From: Candidatus Geothrix odensensis
GTDB taxonomy: Bacteria > Acidobacteriota > Holophagae > Holophagales > Holophagaceae
NCBI GenBank assembly: GCA_016714685.1
Contig: JADKCH010000004.1
Span: 62,001-126,000, forward strand
Length of the DNA: 64,000 nucleotides
Direction of reading: 5' to 3'
In this document: piece after piece, positions 1 to 7,749 of the stretch
Numbering within the stretch: position 1 is the first letter of the stretch
Layout: every line of letters starts with the position of its first letter
Program-made: the position numbers and the translations under genes
Notes under the pieces: model-generated
What the model was told of the DNA's origin: nothing
Database searches by the model: none
The model's input: the letters and a program-made list of their open reading frames with translations, nothing else

Positions 1-2
1 TG

Positions 3-386
3 CTGCCGTACATGATCGCCCTGGCCGCCTCCGGCTATGCCCTGCTGGCCTTCCTGCCGGGCGGCATGGCCCGGCACCTGCTCTCCGGGCTCATCTACGG
101 GGCAGGCTACGGCATGGTCCATACCCTGCTGATCATGAACATCTTTGCCACCACGCCCCCCGAGCGCACCGGCGCCGCGGTGGGCGCCCTCTTCTTCGCC
201 TTCGACGCGGCCACGGCCCTCGGCGCCCTGGGCCTGGGCTGGGTCATGGAGCACTTCAACTTCCGCTGGGGCTGGGCCATCGGAGCGGGCCTGATGACCC
301 TCTCCATTCCCGTGGCCCGCCGCATCGTCCGGAAGAGCGCCGCGATGGCCACCGAGCCGGTCCCCTCTGGCATCCTGGAAGGATGA
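3..386 (+). CDS. MFS transporter, C-terminal part (5' end outside window)
   Basis: Only the last 128 residues are inside the window; the frame is open to the left edge. The visible part has hydrophobic helices with Gly/Ala-rich packing motifs (LIYGAGYGMVHTLL, FFAFDAATALGALGLGW) typical of the last third of a 12-helix major facilitator permease in the inner membrane. It aligns residue by residue with the C-terminus of the complete MFS protein just downstream, so the two are tandem paralogues. Its TGA stop overlaps the ATG of a small ORF (ATGA at 383). The substrate cannot be told from sequence. Confidence 0.85.
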   Translation: MPYMIALAASGYALLAFLPGGMARHLLSGLIYGAGYGMVHTLLIMNIFATTPPERTGAAVGALFFAFDAATALGALGLGWVMEHFNFRWGWAIGAGLMTLSIPVARRIVRKSAAMATEPVPSGILEG

Positions 387-517
387 GCATGCAGCAGGAG
401 CGGAGTGCCACTTTGGCGCAGCCGAAGCCCGCAGGGTGTGGCACAGGGAGGCTCCCCCTCGGCAAGCGGAGCGCGCCGGAGCAGGCACTGCGTGCGTTAG
501 GCGGAGGTGCCGCATGA
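383..517 (+). CDS. 44-residue mini-ORF made of a repeat, ATGA-coupled on both sides
   Basis: The ORF starts inside the upstream MFS stop (ATGA at 383-386) and its own TGA at 515-517 overlaps the ATG of the next mini-ORF. The peptide begins MSMQQERSATLAQPKPAG and shares this core with the following mini-ORF, then carries 19 extra codons. No family is recognised. The peptide may be a by-product of a repeat that preserves translational coupling between the two transporter genes rather than a functional protein. Coding status is uncertain. Confidence 0.3.
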   Translation: MSMQQERSATLAQPKPAGCGTGRLPLGKRSAPEQALRALGGGAA

Positions 518-591
518 GCACGCAGCAGGAGCGGAGTGCCACTTTGGCGCAGCCGAAGCCCGCAGGGTGCGGCACAGGAGGTGCCGCATGA
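514..591 (+). CDS. 25-residue mini-ORF, second repeat copy, coupled to MFS gene
   Basis: It starts in the ATGA overlap at 514 and ends in an ATGA overlap with the MFS start at 588. The peptide begins MSTQQERSATLAQPKPAG and ends CGTGGAA. An internal AGGAGG at 576-581 is the ribosome-binding site for the downstream transporter. Its sequence is shared with the previous mini-ORF. Function is unknown; translation may serve only to hand ribosomes to the transporter start. Confidence 0.3.
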   Translation: MSTQQERSATLAQPKPAGCGTGGAA

Positions 592-1733
592 CGGCTCTTT
601 CGGAACCCAGAACGCGGCTCCTCACCCGCAGCTTCGCCCTGGTCTGGGCACTCACCTTCGTCACCTTCTTTGCCGCCTTCCAGCTCTTCCCCACGGTGCC
701 GCTGCGCCTGCGGGAGCTGGGTGCGAGTCTGGCGGAGAGTGGCCGCTTCATGAGCCTCTTCACCGCGGGCAGCGCCATCGGAGCACTGTTCACGGGCCCC
801 CTCGGCGACCGGGTGGGGCACCGGCGGCTGGTGGTCACCTGCGCCCTGCTCTACGCCTGCTTCCTGGGTGGCTATGCCCTGCTGACCTCGCGGTGGGGCT
901 TCTACCTGCTGGCCTTCCCCCACGGCATCGTCTGGTCGGGCCTGCTGACGGCCACCATGGCCTCGCTGGCCCACGTGCTGCCGGAGGACCGCCGGGCCGA
1001 TGGCCTCAGCCTCTACGGCCTGGCCAGCCCCGGCGGCGTCATCGTGGGTCCCCTGCTGGGTCTGTGGATCTTCCAGCACGGGGGCTTCGCGCCCATCGGC
1101 TGGTACCTGGCCGCCCTCTTCCTCCTGCTGGGCCTCCTGGGCACCACCCTGCCCGCGGACCATCCCCATGGCCGGGCGGAGGGCTTCAAGTGGCCGAATG
1201 CCGCCGTCCTCGCCCCCTGCCTGGTGCTGTTCTGCGTGGCCCTGGGCTACGGCGCCCTGGGCAGCTACACGGCCCAGGAGGGCCTGGCCCTGGGGATGCC
1301 CCTGCCCTCCGCCTTCCTCTCCTTCATGGCCGTGGGCATGGTGCTCATGCGCATCATCATGCTCAAGCGCGGCTTCGGCCGGCGCCCCATCCGCAAGCTG
1401 CCGGGCATGCTGGTCGGCGCCTTCGCCGGCATGGCCCTGCTGGCGCTGCTGCCCGGCGGCATGGTGCGGCACATGGCCTCGGCGCTGCTCTACGGCGCGG
1501 GCTACAGCATGCTGCACACCCTGCTCAACGCCAAGCTGCTGGAATCCGTGGATCCCCAGCGGCGCGGCTCCGCCTTCGGCGCCCTGCTCTTCGCCTTCGA
1601 CGCGGGCATCGGGCTGGGCAGCTTCAGCCTCGGCTGGGTGATCGGTCACCATGGCTACCGGCTGGGCTGGGGTCTGGGTGCCGTGGCCATGCTCGCGGCG
1701 CTGCCCACGGCGTTGAGGCTGGGCAAGGACTGA
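588..1733 (+). CDS. MFS transporter
   Basis: This 381-residue protein has about 12 hydrophobic segments and the MFS loop motif after helix 2 (GPLGDRVGHRRL, near residue 68), so it is an inner-membrane secondary transporter. The ATG at 588 is preferred over upstream in-frame starts because AGGAGG lies 7 bases before it and the first hydrophobic helix begins about residue 12. It is the downstream member of a tandem duplicate; its C-terminus (LLYGAGYSMLHTLL, LLFAFDAGIGLGSFSLGW) matches the partial gene at the left edge. Its stop directly abuts that of the convergent SDR gene (TGATCA at 1731-1736). The substrate is unknown; drug or metabolite export is possible. Confidence 0.85.
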   Translation: MTALSEPRTRLLTRSFALVWALTFVTFFAAFQLFPTVPLRLRELGASLAESGRFMSLFTAGSAIGALFTGPLGDRVGHRRLVVTCALLYACFLGGYALLTSRWGFYLLAFPHGIVWSGLLTATMASLAHVLPEDRRADGLSLYGLASPGGVIVGPLLGLWIFQHGGFAPIGWYLAALFLLLGLLGTTLPADHPHGRAEGFKWPNAAVLAPCLVLFCVALGYGALGSYTAQEGLALGMPLPSAFLSFMAVGMVLMRIIMLKRGFGRRPIRKLPGMLVGAFAGMALLALLPGGMVRHMASALLYGAGYSMLHTLLNAKLLESVDPQRRGSAFGALLFAFDAGIGLGSFSLGWVIGHHGYRLGWGLGAVAMLAALPTALRLGKD

Positions 1734-2501
1734 TCAGGCCCGCCGATGGACCTTGTGCACGGAAGCCTGGTCCAGGCACTTCACGAGCATCTCGTCGATG
1801 TTCACGTGGTCCGGCAGCATGAGGCACCAGCGCACACACTCGGCCACGTCGTTCGCCGTGAGGGGCCTGGTGCCCTGGTAGACCGCGGCGGCCTTGGCAT
1901 CATCCTTGAGCCGCACGTTCGAGAACTCGGTCTCGGCCATGCCGGGATCCACGGAGGTCACACGGATCTGCTCTCCGCACAACTCCAGGCGCAGGCTGTG
2001 GGCCATGGCCTTCACGCCGAACTTCGACGCGCAGTAGACGCTGCCGCCCTCGTAGGGCTGGTGACCGGCCGTGGAGCCGATGAAGAACACGTGGCCCCAG
2101 CCCGCCTTGCGCAGGTGGGGGATGCCCGCGCGGATGGTCTTCACCACGCCCTCGACGTTGGTGCGCAGCATGGCCTCGAGATCCTCGTCCGGCGTCTCCC
2201 ACATCTTGTAGGTGCCGCTGGCCAGGCCCGCATTGGCCACCAGGACATGCAAACCTCCAAGAGCCGAGGCGGCCGCCGCCACGAAGGTGTTCACGCTGGC
2301 GGTGTCCCGCGTATCCACGGCGCCCGCGAAGGCCTTGATGCCATGCGCCTGCACCAGCTCGTCGGCCAAGGCCTGCACGCGCTCGACGCGGCGCGCGCCC
2401 AGGGCCAGGTGGCAGCCCTGGGCGGCCAGCAGCCGCGCCATGGCCATGCCGAAGCCGCTGGAGGCGCCGGTGATGAGGACAATGGGATGGGCGGGACGCA
2501 T
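1734..2501 (-). CDS. SDR-family NAD(P)-dependent oxidoreductase
   Basis: A 255-residue classical short-chain dehydrogenase. The Rossmann glycine motif TGASSGFG is at residues 11-18, the NAG motif at 90-92, the catalytic Ser near 143 and YxxxK at 156-160 (YCASK). Length and motif spacing are those of the YdfG-like 3-hydroxy acid/serine dehydrogenase branch, which reduces or oxidises small hydroxy acids with NADP in the cytoplasm; that substrate class is an inference. It lies 17 bp downstream of the aminotransferase gene on the same strand, with an AGGAG before its ATG, so the two are likely one transcript. Confidence 0.85.
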   Translation of the reverse strand: MRPAHPIVLITGASSGFGMAMARLLAAQGCHLALGARRVERVQALADELVQAHGIKAFAGAVDTRDTASVNTFVAAAASALGGLHVLVANAGLASGTYKMWETPDEDLEAMLRTNVEGVVKTIRAGIPHLRKAGWGHVFFIGSTAGHQPYEGGSVYCASKFGVKAMAHSLRLELCGEQIRVTSVDPGMAETEFSNVRLKDDAKAAAVYQGTRPLTANDVAECVRWCLMLPDHVNIDEMLVKCLDQASVHKVHRRA

Positions 2502-2518
2502 GAATGCTCCTGGATGAG

Positions 2519-3874
2519 CTAGCGGAAGTTGCGGTGGAACACGCCGAGGGCGTCCACCACTTTCTGGATCTTCTCCGTGGGCGGCAGGATGGTGGTGCGG
2601 AAGTGGGCGGTGCCCTCGGCTTGGCCGAAGCCGGAACCCGGCACCACGCAGATGCCGGTCTGCTCAAGCAGGGCCATGGCGTAGTCGAAGTCCGTGCGAC
2701 CGGCAGGCAGGGTGATGGCGGGGAAGGCGTACATGGCGCCCGCGATGACGTTGCAGGTGATCCCCTCGATGTGGTTCAGGCCCTCGGCCAGCAGGATGGC
2801 GCGCTGTTTCAAGGAATCGAGGATTCCGCCTTTTTCCGCGGCGAACTGCGCATGGGATGGCATACCGGGTCTGGGCGGGCGAACCATGGCATAGGTGGCG
2901 ACCTGCCCGGCCAGGTTCGAGCAGAGGCTCACGCTCTGCAGCTTCAGGATCTGTGCCGCCACATCATCTGGCACATTCCGGTATTCGAAGTAGCCGCCCC
3001 GCACCCCGCACTCGCCCAGGTAGCCCTTGGAACAGGAGTGGAAGCTGAAGAGTGAAACGCCCTTCGCATCGACCTGGTGCAGCACCTTGGCAAAGGACAC
3101 GAACTCATCACCCGGCAGGTAGATGTTCTCCTGGTAGACCTCGTCCGCCAGGATCGAGAGTCCGTGCGCTTCGGCGAAGTCGATGATCATGGCGATGTTG
3201 GCCTCGTCAAGCACCGCGCCCGTGGGATTCCCGGGGTTGATGACACAGATCGCCTTCACGGCCGTGCCCTCGCCCTTCGCTTTTGCCAGGGAGGCCTCCA
3301 GCATGGGCCGGCTCAGCTTCCAGCCGTTGGCCTCATCGAGGAAATAGGGCACCATGCGCCCTTCGTAAAGGGTGATGGTGGCCGAGTAGAGGGGGTACTG
3401 GGGGATGGGCACCATGATGCCGTCGGTGGGCTTGCCGATGAGGAGGCGCAGGATGGTCTGCACGCCCTTGCTGGCGCCGTCGGTCAGGAAGATGGCATCT
3501 GGATCCACGCCGATGTGGTCGCGCTCCAGGATGAACTCGGCCACGGCCTCGCGGATGAAGCGCACGCCACGGCTCTCGGTGTAGGCTCCGAGTCCGTGCT
3601 TCGTGCCCGCGAGGATGGCCTTGGCGGTCTCGAGGACATCCGCGGGGAAGGCGCCGGGAGGCAGGTCCATGAGCGCCGGGTACTCACAGAGGGCCAGGAT
3701 CTGGCGGTTCCAGGTGAGGGGCTTCTGCCCCAGGGACTGGGGGTTGCCGATGTTGCAGTAGATGATCTCCCGTCCCTGCTTCTCGAGCTCGGCCGCTCGG
3801 GCCACGATGGGCCCCCGCACCGCGTACTCGGTGTCGAGGACGGCCTTCCCCAGGTCGGACAATCGGATGGTCAT
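2519..3874 (-). CDS. Alanine-type aminotransferase (class I/II, PLP-dependent)
   Basis: A 451-residue fold-type I aminotransferase. The PLP lysine is in SCSKGYLGECGVRGGY (Lys about 283) and the cofactor-binding Asn is in NPGNPTG (about 213-219); LADEVYQ supplies the Asp. The HSCSKGYLGECG context is typical of the alanine (glutamate-pyruvate) transaminase subgroup, longer than standard AspC-like enzymes. The ATG at 3872-3874 is chosen because GGAG sits five bases upstream; an in-frame GTG two codons earlier overlaps that site. It is divergent from the acyl-CoA dehydrogenase gene. It would interconvert alanine and pyruvate with 2-oxoglutarate/glutamate in the cytoplasm. Confidence 0.85.
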   Translation of the reverse strand: MTIRLSDLGKAVLDTEYAVRGPIVARAAELEKQGREIIYCNIGNPQSLGQKPLTWNRQILALCEYPALMDLPPGAFPADVLETAKAILAGTKHGLGAYTESRGVRFIREAVAEFILERDHIGVDPDAIFLTDGASKGVQTILRLLIGKPTDGIMVPIPQYPLYSATITLYEGRMVPYFLDEANGWKLSRPMLEASLAKAKGEGTAVKAICVINPGNPTGAVLDEANIAMIIDFAEAHGLSILADEVYQENIYLPGDEFVSFAKVLHQVDAKGVSLFSFHSCSKGYLGECGVRGGYFEYRNVPDDVAAQILKLQSVSLCSNLAGQVATYAMVRPPRPGMPSHAQFAAEKGGILDSLKQRAILLAEGLNHIEGITCNVIAGAMYAFPAITLPAGRTDFDYAMALLEQTGICVVPGSGFGQAEGTAHFRTTILPPTEKIQKVVDALGVFHRNFR

Positions 3875-3952
3875 GGGCACTCCAACCGCTAAGTTTACCC
3901 TCGGATCGCCATGTGACCGACGTCATCCTACTCGGCGTCAGGGGCACCGGCC

Positions 3953-3982
3953 TTGGGCGCGGGGACGCGCGGAAGCTAGACT
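3953..3982 (+). promoter_or_regulatory. Candidate promoter for acyl-CoA dehydrogenase gene
   Basis: TTGGGC (3953-3958), an 18-bp spacer and TAGACT (3977-3982) lie about 55 bp before the ATG at 4038. The box pair resembles others in this window (TTGCCC/TAGAAT at 12250-12279). Support is by pattern only. Confidence 0.35.
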
Positions 3983-4037
3983 GGGGGTTCCGCTCCTCCC
4001 CCATTGCCACCCCCATCCTTTTCATGAAGAGGCTTGC

Positions 4038-5183
4038 ATGCTTGGATTCACCCTTTCCCCCGAACAGCTGGCCGAGAAAGAACGGGCCCACACCTTCGCC
4101 GAGAAGATCATGCGCCCCGTGGCCCGCAAGTACGACGAGACCGGGGAGTGGGCCGTGGATGTCTACAAGGCCGCCTGGGACCAGGGCTACCTGCAGGCCC
4201 TGGTGCCCGAGGACTGCGGCGGCCCAGGGGCAAGCCAGGTGGATGAGGCCATCGTCTGCGAGGAACTGGCCTGGGGCTGCGCCGGCCTCTACACCTCCAT
4301 CATGGCCAATGGCCTGGCCATGACCCCGGTACTCGTGGCCGGCAGCCCCGAGCAGAAGAAGAAGTGGCTGGGCATGCTGGCGGAAGAGCCCAAGTTCGCG
4401 GCCTTCTCCCTCTCCGAGCCCAATGCCGGTTCCGACGCCGGTGGCATGAGCTGCCGGGCCGAGAAGAAGGGTGACAAATACATCATCAACGGCACCAAGT
4501 GCTACTGCACCAACGGCGGCTACGCCGACTGGTACGCCCTCTTCGCCAGCACCGATCCCAGCAAGGGCGCCCGCGGTACCAGCTGCATCATCGTGCCCCG
4601 CGACACGCCGGGCCTGGTGGTGGGCAAGGCCATGGACAAGATGGGCCAGCGCGCCAGCAACCAGGTGGAGCTCTACTTCAATGACGCCGAGGTGCCCGTG
4701 GAGAACATCCTGGGCAAGGAGGGCATGGGCTTCATCATCGCCATGAAGACCCTCGACCAGACCCGCGCCGCCGTGGCCGCCGGGGGCGTGGGCGTGGCCC
4801 GCGCCGCCTTCGAGATCGCCCTGGACTACGCCAAGACCCGCATCCAGTTCGGCCAGCCCATCTTCGCGAACCAGGCCATCAGCTTCATGCTGGCGGACAT
4901 GGCCAAGAAGATCGAGGCCAGCCGCCTGCTCACCTGGCAGGCCGCCTGGATGACCGACAACGGCATCAAGAACTCCAAGCAGAGCGCCATCGCCAAGACC
5001 TTCGCCACCGACACCGCCATGGAAGTCAGCACCGACGCCGTGCAGATCCTCGGCGGCAACGGCTACAGCCGCGACTACCTCGTCGAGAAGTGCATGCGCG
5101 ACGCCAAGCTCCTCCAGATCTATGAGGGAACGAACCAGATCCAGCGCCTAGTGATTGCTAAAGAAATTCAGCAAGGAAACTGA
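4038..5183 (+). CDS. Acyl-CoA dehydrogenase (short/medium-chain type)
   Basis: A 381-residue flavoprotein of the acyl-CoA dehydrogenase family. FAD/substrate motifs are FSLSEPNAGSDAG and the C-terminal signature QILGGNGYSRDYLVEK. The catalytic glutamate is in YEGTNQIQR (Glu about 363), the position used by short- and medium-chain enzymes. It should oxidise acyl-CoA to trans-2-enoyl-CoA, passing electrons to ETF. The ATG at 4038 with GAAGAGG upstream fits family length; the open frame extends further upstream but without homology. No ETF genes are adjacent. Degenerate copies of its last codons lie downstream. Confidence 0.92.
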   Translation: MLGFTLSPEQLAEKERAHTFAEKIMRPVARKYDETGEWAVDVYKAAWDQGYLQALVPEDCGGPGASQVDEAIVCEELAWGCAGLYTSIMANGLAMTPVLVAGSPEQKKKWLGMLAEEPKFAAFSLSEPNAGSDAGGMSCRAEKKGDKYIINGTKCYCTNGGYADWYALFASTDPSKGARGTSCIIVPRDTPGLVVGKAMDKMGQRASNQVELYFNDAEVPVENILGKEGMGFIIAMKTLDQTRAAVAAGGVGVARAAFEIALDYAKTRIQFGQPIFANQAISFMLADMAKKIEASRLLTWQAAWMTDNGIKNSKQSAIAKTFATDTAMEVSTDAVQILGGNGYSRDYLVEKCMRDAKLLQIYEGTNQIQRLVIAKEIQQGN

Positions 5184-5220
5184 CCAATGGAGAACGGGAG
5201 ACCACAGCGGGTCACGAGTG

Positions 5221-5241
5221 AACGCGCCTAAATGGCGCGTT
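5221..5241. repeat. Perfect hairpin AACGCGCC-TAAAT-GGCGCGTT
   Basis: An 8-bp perfect inverted repeat with a 5-base loop lies 38 bp after the acyl-CoA dehydrogenase stop. No T-run follows, so it is not a canonical terminator. It could protect the mRNA 3' end or be a REP-like element. Confidence 0.6.
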
Positions 5242-5256
5242 CCGAGATTCCCTCCT

Positions 5257-5310
5257 CGCCGGATCCTGACTTCGCGGCCTCCACCGGAGGCCGCTTCGTC
5301 ATCCGGCGGT
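5257..5310. repeat. Long imperfect hairpin with perfect 9-bp core
   Basis: The core GCGGCCTCC-ACC-GGAGGCCGC (5274-5294) is a perfect stem with a 3-base loop. The flanks CGCCGGAT and ATCCGGCG extend the pairing after an internal bulge. Together with the hairpin at 5221 it looks like an extragenic palindromic element. Confidence 0.55.
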
Positions 5311-5745
5311 CGGGACCCGCTGGTTCGCTCAAGCAACCAGGTTGGCCACGATCTCCATCGAAGCAGATTCAGCAGCGGAACTTACCAGGAGCGAACGGAC
5401 GACCATCGTGGGGGCCCGAGGGTTCGCTCAAACCACCAGGTTGGTCACGCTCCTCATCAAAGCAGATCCAGCAGAGGAACTGACTCAGCCACCCCCAGAC
5501 CAACTTTTTCGCCCATCAAAAATCTCGGTACCGCCGGTTTTTTTTGCCTTGAAGGGCCCTACAACCACCCCTAGAATCCCTACCAACCAACCATCTTTAA
5601 CAGCCTCAGAGCCGTGAAGTGGGGGAGGGACTCCCATCGGGGATCCCGGTTTCTCCGGTGCGTAAGCCCCCGTGATCCGCAGGCCTGGCGCGGGTCGCGT
5701 GATCAACCTCCAGGCAAGCGGGGCCATGTCCCCAGGAAGAAAGTC

Positions 5746-5949
5746 ATGTCCGAAGGTACCGTCAAGTGGTTCAACGCCGAGAAGGGCTTCGGCTTCATCA
5801 CCCCGGATGAGGGTGGGGCCGATGTCTTCGTCCACTACTCCGCCGTGCAGACCAAGGGCTTCCGCACGCTGGAGGAGAAACAGCGCGTCAGCTACGACGT
5901 GGTCCAGGGCCCCAAGGGACCGCAGGCCGCCAACGTGACCAAGGTCTGA
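5746..5949 (+). CDS. Cold-shock domain protein
   Basis: A 67-residue single cold-shock domain. RNP1 is KGFGFI at residues 13-18 and RNP2 is VFVHY at 27-31; VKWFN is at 6-10. It binds single-stranded RNA/DNA and acts as an RNA chaperone in the cytoplasm. Length is normal for the family. The ATG follows AGGAAGA by 6 bases. The gene stands alone after a long gap, consistent with the long 5' leaders of cold-shock genes, and is followed by a clear intrinsic terminator. Confidence 0.95.
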   Translation: MSEGTVKWFNAEKGFGFITPDEGGADVFVHYSAVQTKGFRTLEEKQRVSYDVVQGPKGPQAANVTKV

Positions 5950-5968
5950 CCGCACTCAGCCACGGGAG

Positions 5969-5993
5969 GAGCCCTGAGCTTCCAGGGCTCTTT
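5969..5993 (+). terminator. Intrinsic terminator after cold-shock gene
   Basis: GAGCCCTG (5969-5976), a 6-base loop and CAGGGCTC (5983-5990), followed by TTT. It begins 19 bp after the stop codon. Confidence 0.7.
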
Positions 5994-6040
5994 GCGTGCA
6001 GGGCCGGTCCGCCACCCCGGGACCGGCTCATACTCGATCC

Positions 6041-7749
6041 ATGACGGAATCTGCTCGACCATGGCTTCTCAGAATCTTGCTGGCATTGGTGCTATCCACG
6101 GCCGCCCTGGGCGGCATGGCCCTGCTCACCGCGCCGCCCGATGGCCTGGCTCCATGGCCGGCCCTGGCCCTCATCCTTGGAACCATGGGCCTTGGGGCCT
6201 GGATCGGAATCTCGCTCCGGACGGCGTGGGTGGACCGGCCCCGGCTCCACCTGGCCGAGCGGCGATGGGCCCAGGGTGACCATCCGTACGATGTGCTCCA
6301 GACGCTTGGGGCGGCAGTGTGGAACCGCGGTGAGCTCGGCTACCGGCTCCTCCTCCTCCGGAGTACCCTGCACCTCGCACTGGGCTTCAGGGACCAGGCC
6401 TGGCTGGACGGCCTGGAGGCACAACTCGCCCGCCTCCCGCTCTGGAAGCGGATGCTGGTGTCCCAAGCCTTCCGGAAAGTCCCGGGCACCCCTTCAGCAC
6501 GCAGGCTGGCCTGGGGCGCGCGCCTCATGGTCATCGCCCCGCACATGGGCCGCCTCCGGCACCTGCAGGGCATTCTGCTGTTGCGGGTCGCCGAGCCGGA
6601 GGCCCTGCACCAGGCCTGGCGCCACTTCGAGGAGGCCCTGCCCCTCTCCTGGGAGGATCCCCTCATCCTGGAGGACCTCATGCTGGCCGGCCTGCAGCAC
6701 GGCCGCGAAGACCTGGCGGAGCAGGCCCTCGCGATCCTCCTGTCCCGCCATGGGGATCCCCGGCTGGCCTGGGATCGCGGCGCCGCCGGCATGCACCTCC
6801 TCAGGAACAGCCGCTACGCGGAGGCCCTGGCCCTGGTTCAGAATCTCCCGCCAGAACGGCGCACCCAGCCCCTGCACTGGCTGGCGGAGACGGTCTCTCG
6901 CCGTCAGCTGGGGGACCGGGAAGGTGCCTGGCAGGTGATCGAGCGGGCCATCGGCCGCCTGCCTGGCGCCTTCCGTCTCTGGATGGAGCGCTATCAGATC
7001 GCCCTGGAGCTGCACCGCGACGAGGACGCCCTGCGGGCCCTCGAGCGGGCCTGGGACACCGTTCCCGAAAACGAGGAGGGCGACCCCTACCGTCAGGAAT
7101 GGCACCTGCGCCGGGCGGAGTTCGCCTTCTGGTGGGAGGACCGCCCGGCCTTCGCCAAAGAGCTGCTGGACCAGGTTCCCGCTGGCCTGCAAGGGTGACC
7201 ACCACCCGCCCCTGCGGCTCCAGATCCTGGTCGCCGAGGGCGAGTATGAGGCCGCCTATGCGGAGGTGCTGGCCCTGCTCAAGGAGCGGTCCCGGGGATG
7301 TGGACCTGCTGCTGCTGCAGGCGGACTGCCTGGCCGGCATGGCGGCTTGGGAGGCCCTGCTGCCATTCCTGGACAGCCTGGCGGAAGCCTGCCGCGAGCA
7401 GCCCGCCTTCTGGCACCTGCGTGGGCTGGCTCGCGCCAACCTGGGGGATTCGCTCCCCGCTCGGCTGGACCTGGAGCGGGCCGTGCGCATGGACCCGCAT
7501 GGACTCCGCTTCCTGCTGGACGCGGGCCACGCCTGCGCCGAGTTGGGCGATTGGGACCGCGCCGAAGGCCACTGGCGGCAGGCCCTCCAGGTGGATCCGC
7601 AGGCGGAGGAGGCACTCATCCACTTGGCCGAGGCCCGTCTGGGGCTGGAAGACCTCGATGGGGCCCGCCGCTACCTCCGGGAATGCCTCCTGCACCACCC
7701 GGACAGCGCCGAAGCCCAGACCCGCCTGGCGGAGCTGGAGGCCAACTAG
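6041..7749 (+). pseudogene. TPR-repeat membrane-anchored protein, two frameshifts
   Basis: Reading starts at ATG 6041 with two N-terminal membrane segments (residues about 8-28 and 36-53), then helical TPR-like repeats, and stops early at 7196-7198. The repeat pattern resumes in the next frame (LRLQILVAEGEYEAAYAEVL) and again in a third frame from about 7291 (DVDLLLLQADCLAG) to the stop at 7749. Each shift is repaired by removing one G, from GGG at 7193-7195 and GGGG at 7294-7297. Whole, it would be a protein of about 568 residues with a cytoplasmic or periplasmic scaffold role. Either the gene is decaying or the assembly carries two indels. It is convergent with the next gene (4-bp stop overlap). 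Confidence 0.7.

Larger units (their letters stand above)
383..591 (+). repeat. Two direct copies of a spacer repeat between tandem MFS genes
   Basis: Copy 1 (383-451) and copy 2 (514-581) match at nearly every base over about 68 bp. Each begins with an ATGA stop/start overlap. Both end in the same GGAGGTGCCGCATGA segment (503-517 and 577-591), which supplies a Shine-Dalgarno sequence and the next start. Copy 1 differs by a 57-bp (19-codon) insertion before that segment. Part of the unit, GGCACAGGAGGTGCC, is palindromic. Confidence 0.85.
5133..5483 (+). repeat. Degenerate in-frame repeats of the acyl-CoA dehydrogenase 3' end
   Basis: The gene's last codons (IQQGN, ATTCAGCA at 5166) recur at 5367 and 5466 as ATTCAGCAGCGGAAC and ATCCAGCAGAGGAAC. 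The two downstream copies (5322-5384 and 5421-5483) are 99 bp apart and closely alike; the genic copy lies 201 bp before the first. Both offsets are multiples of three, so the same frame reads IQQRN twice and stops at 5483. The similarity extends past the stop (GAACGGGAGACCA versus GAACGGACGACCA). Confidence 0.65.
5184..5745. other. 562-bp intergenic region with repeats and hairpins
   Basis: No convincing gene is seen here. It holds the degenerate dehydrogenase-tail repeats (to 5483), two perfect hairpins (5221-5241 and 5274-5294), an oligo-T tract at about 5540-5547 after a weak stem, and the leader of the cold-shock gene. Base composition is less G+C-rich than the flanking genes. An 83-codon open frame (5232-5483) is best explained by the repeats. 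Confidence 0.6.

Noticed and set aside
383..591. CRISPR array or insertion sequence at the MFS spacer
   Set aside because: Only two copies, no regular spacers, no transposase or terminal inverted repeats.
5232..5483. 83-codon ORF after the acyl-CoA dehydrogenase gene
   Set aside because: Its only recognisable content is the degenerate dehydrogenase-tail repeats; codon use is not gene-like.
5516..5550. Possible terminator before an eight-T run
   Set aside because: The stem (ACCG-C-CGGT) is too short to call on its own.
7190..7300. Programmed ribosomal frameshift in the TPR gene
   Set aside because: No slippery heptamer or downstream structure is evident, and two successive shifts would be needed.
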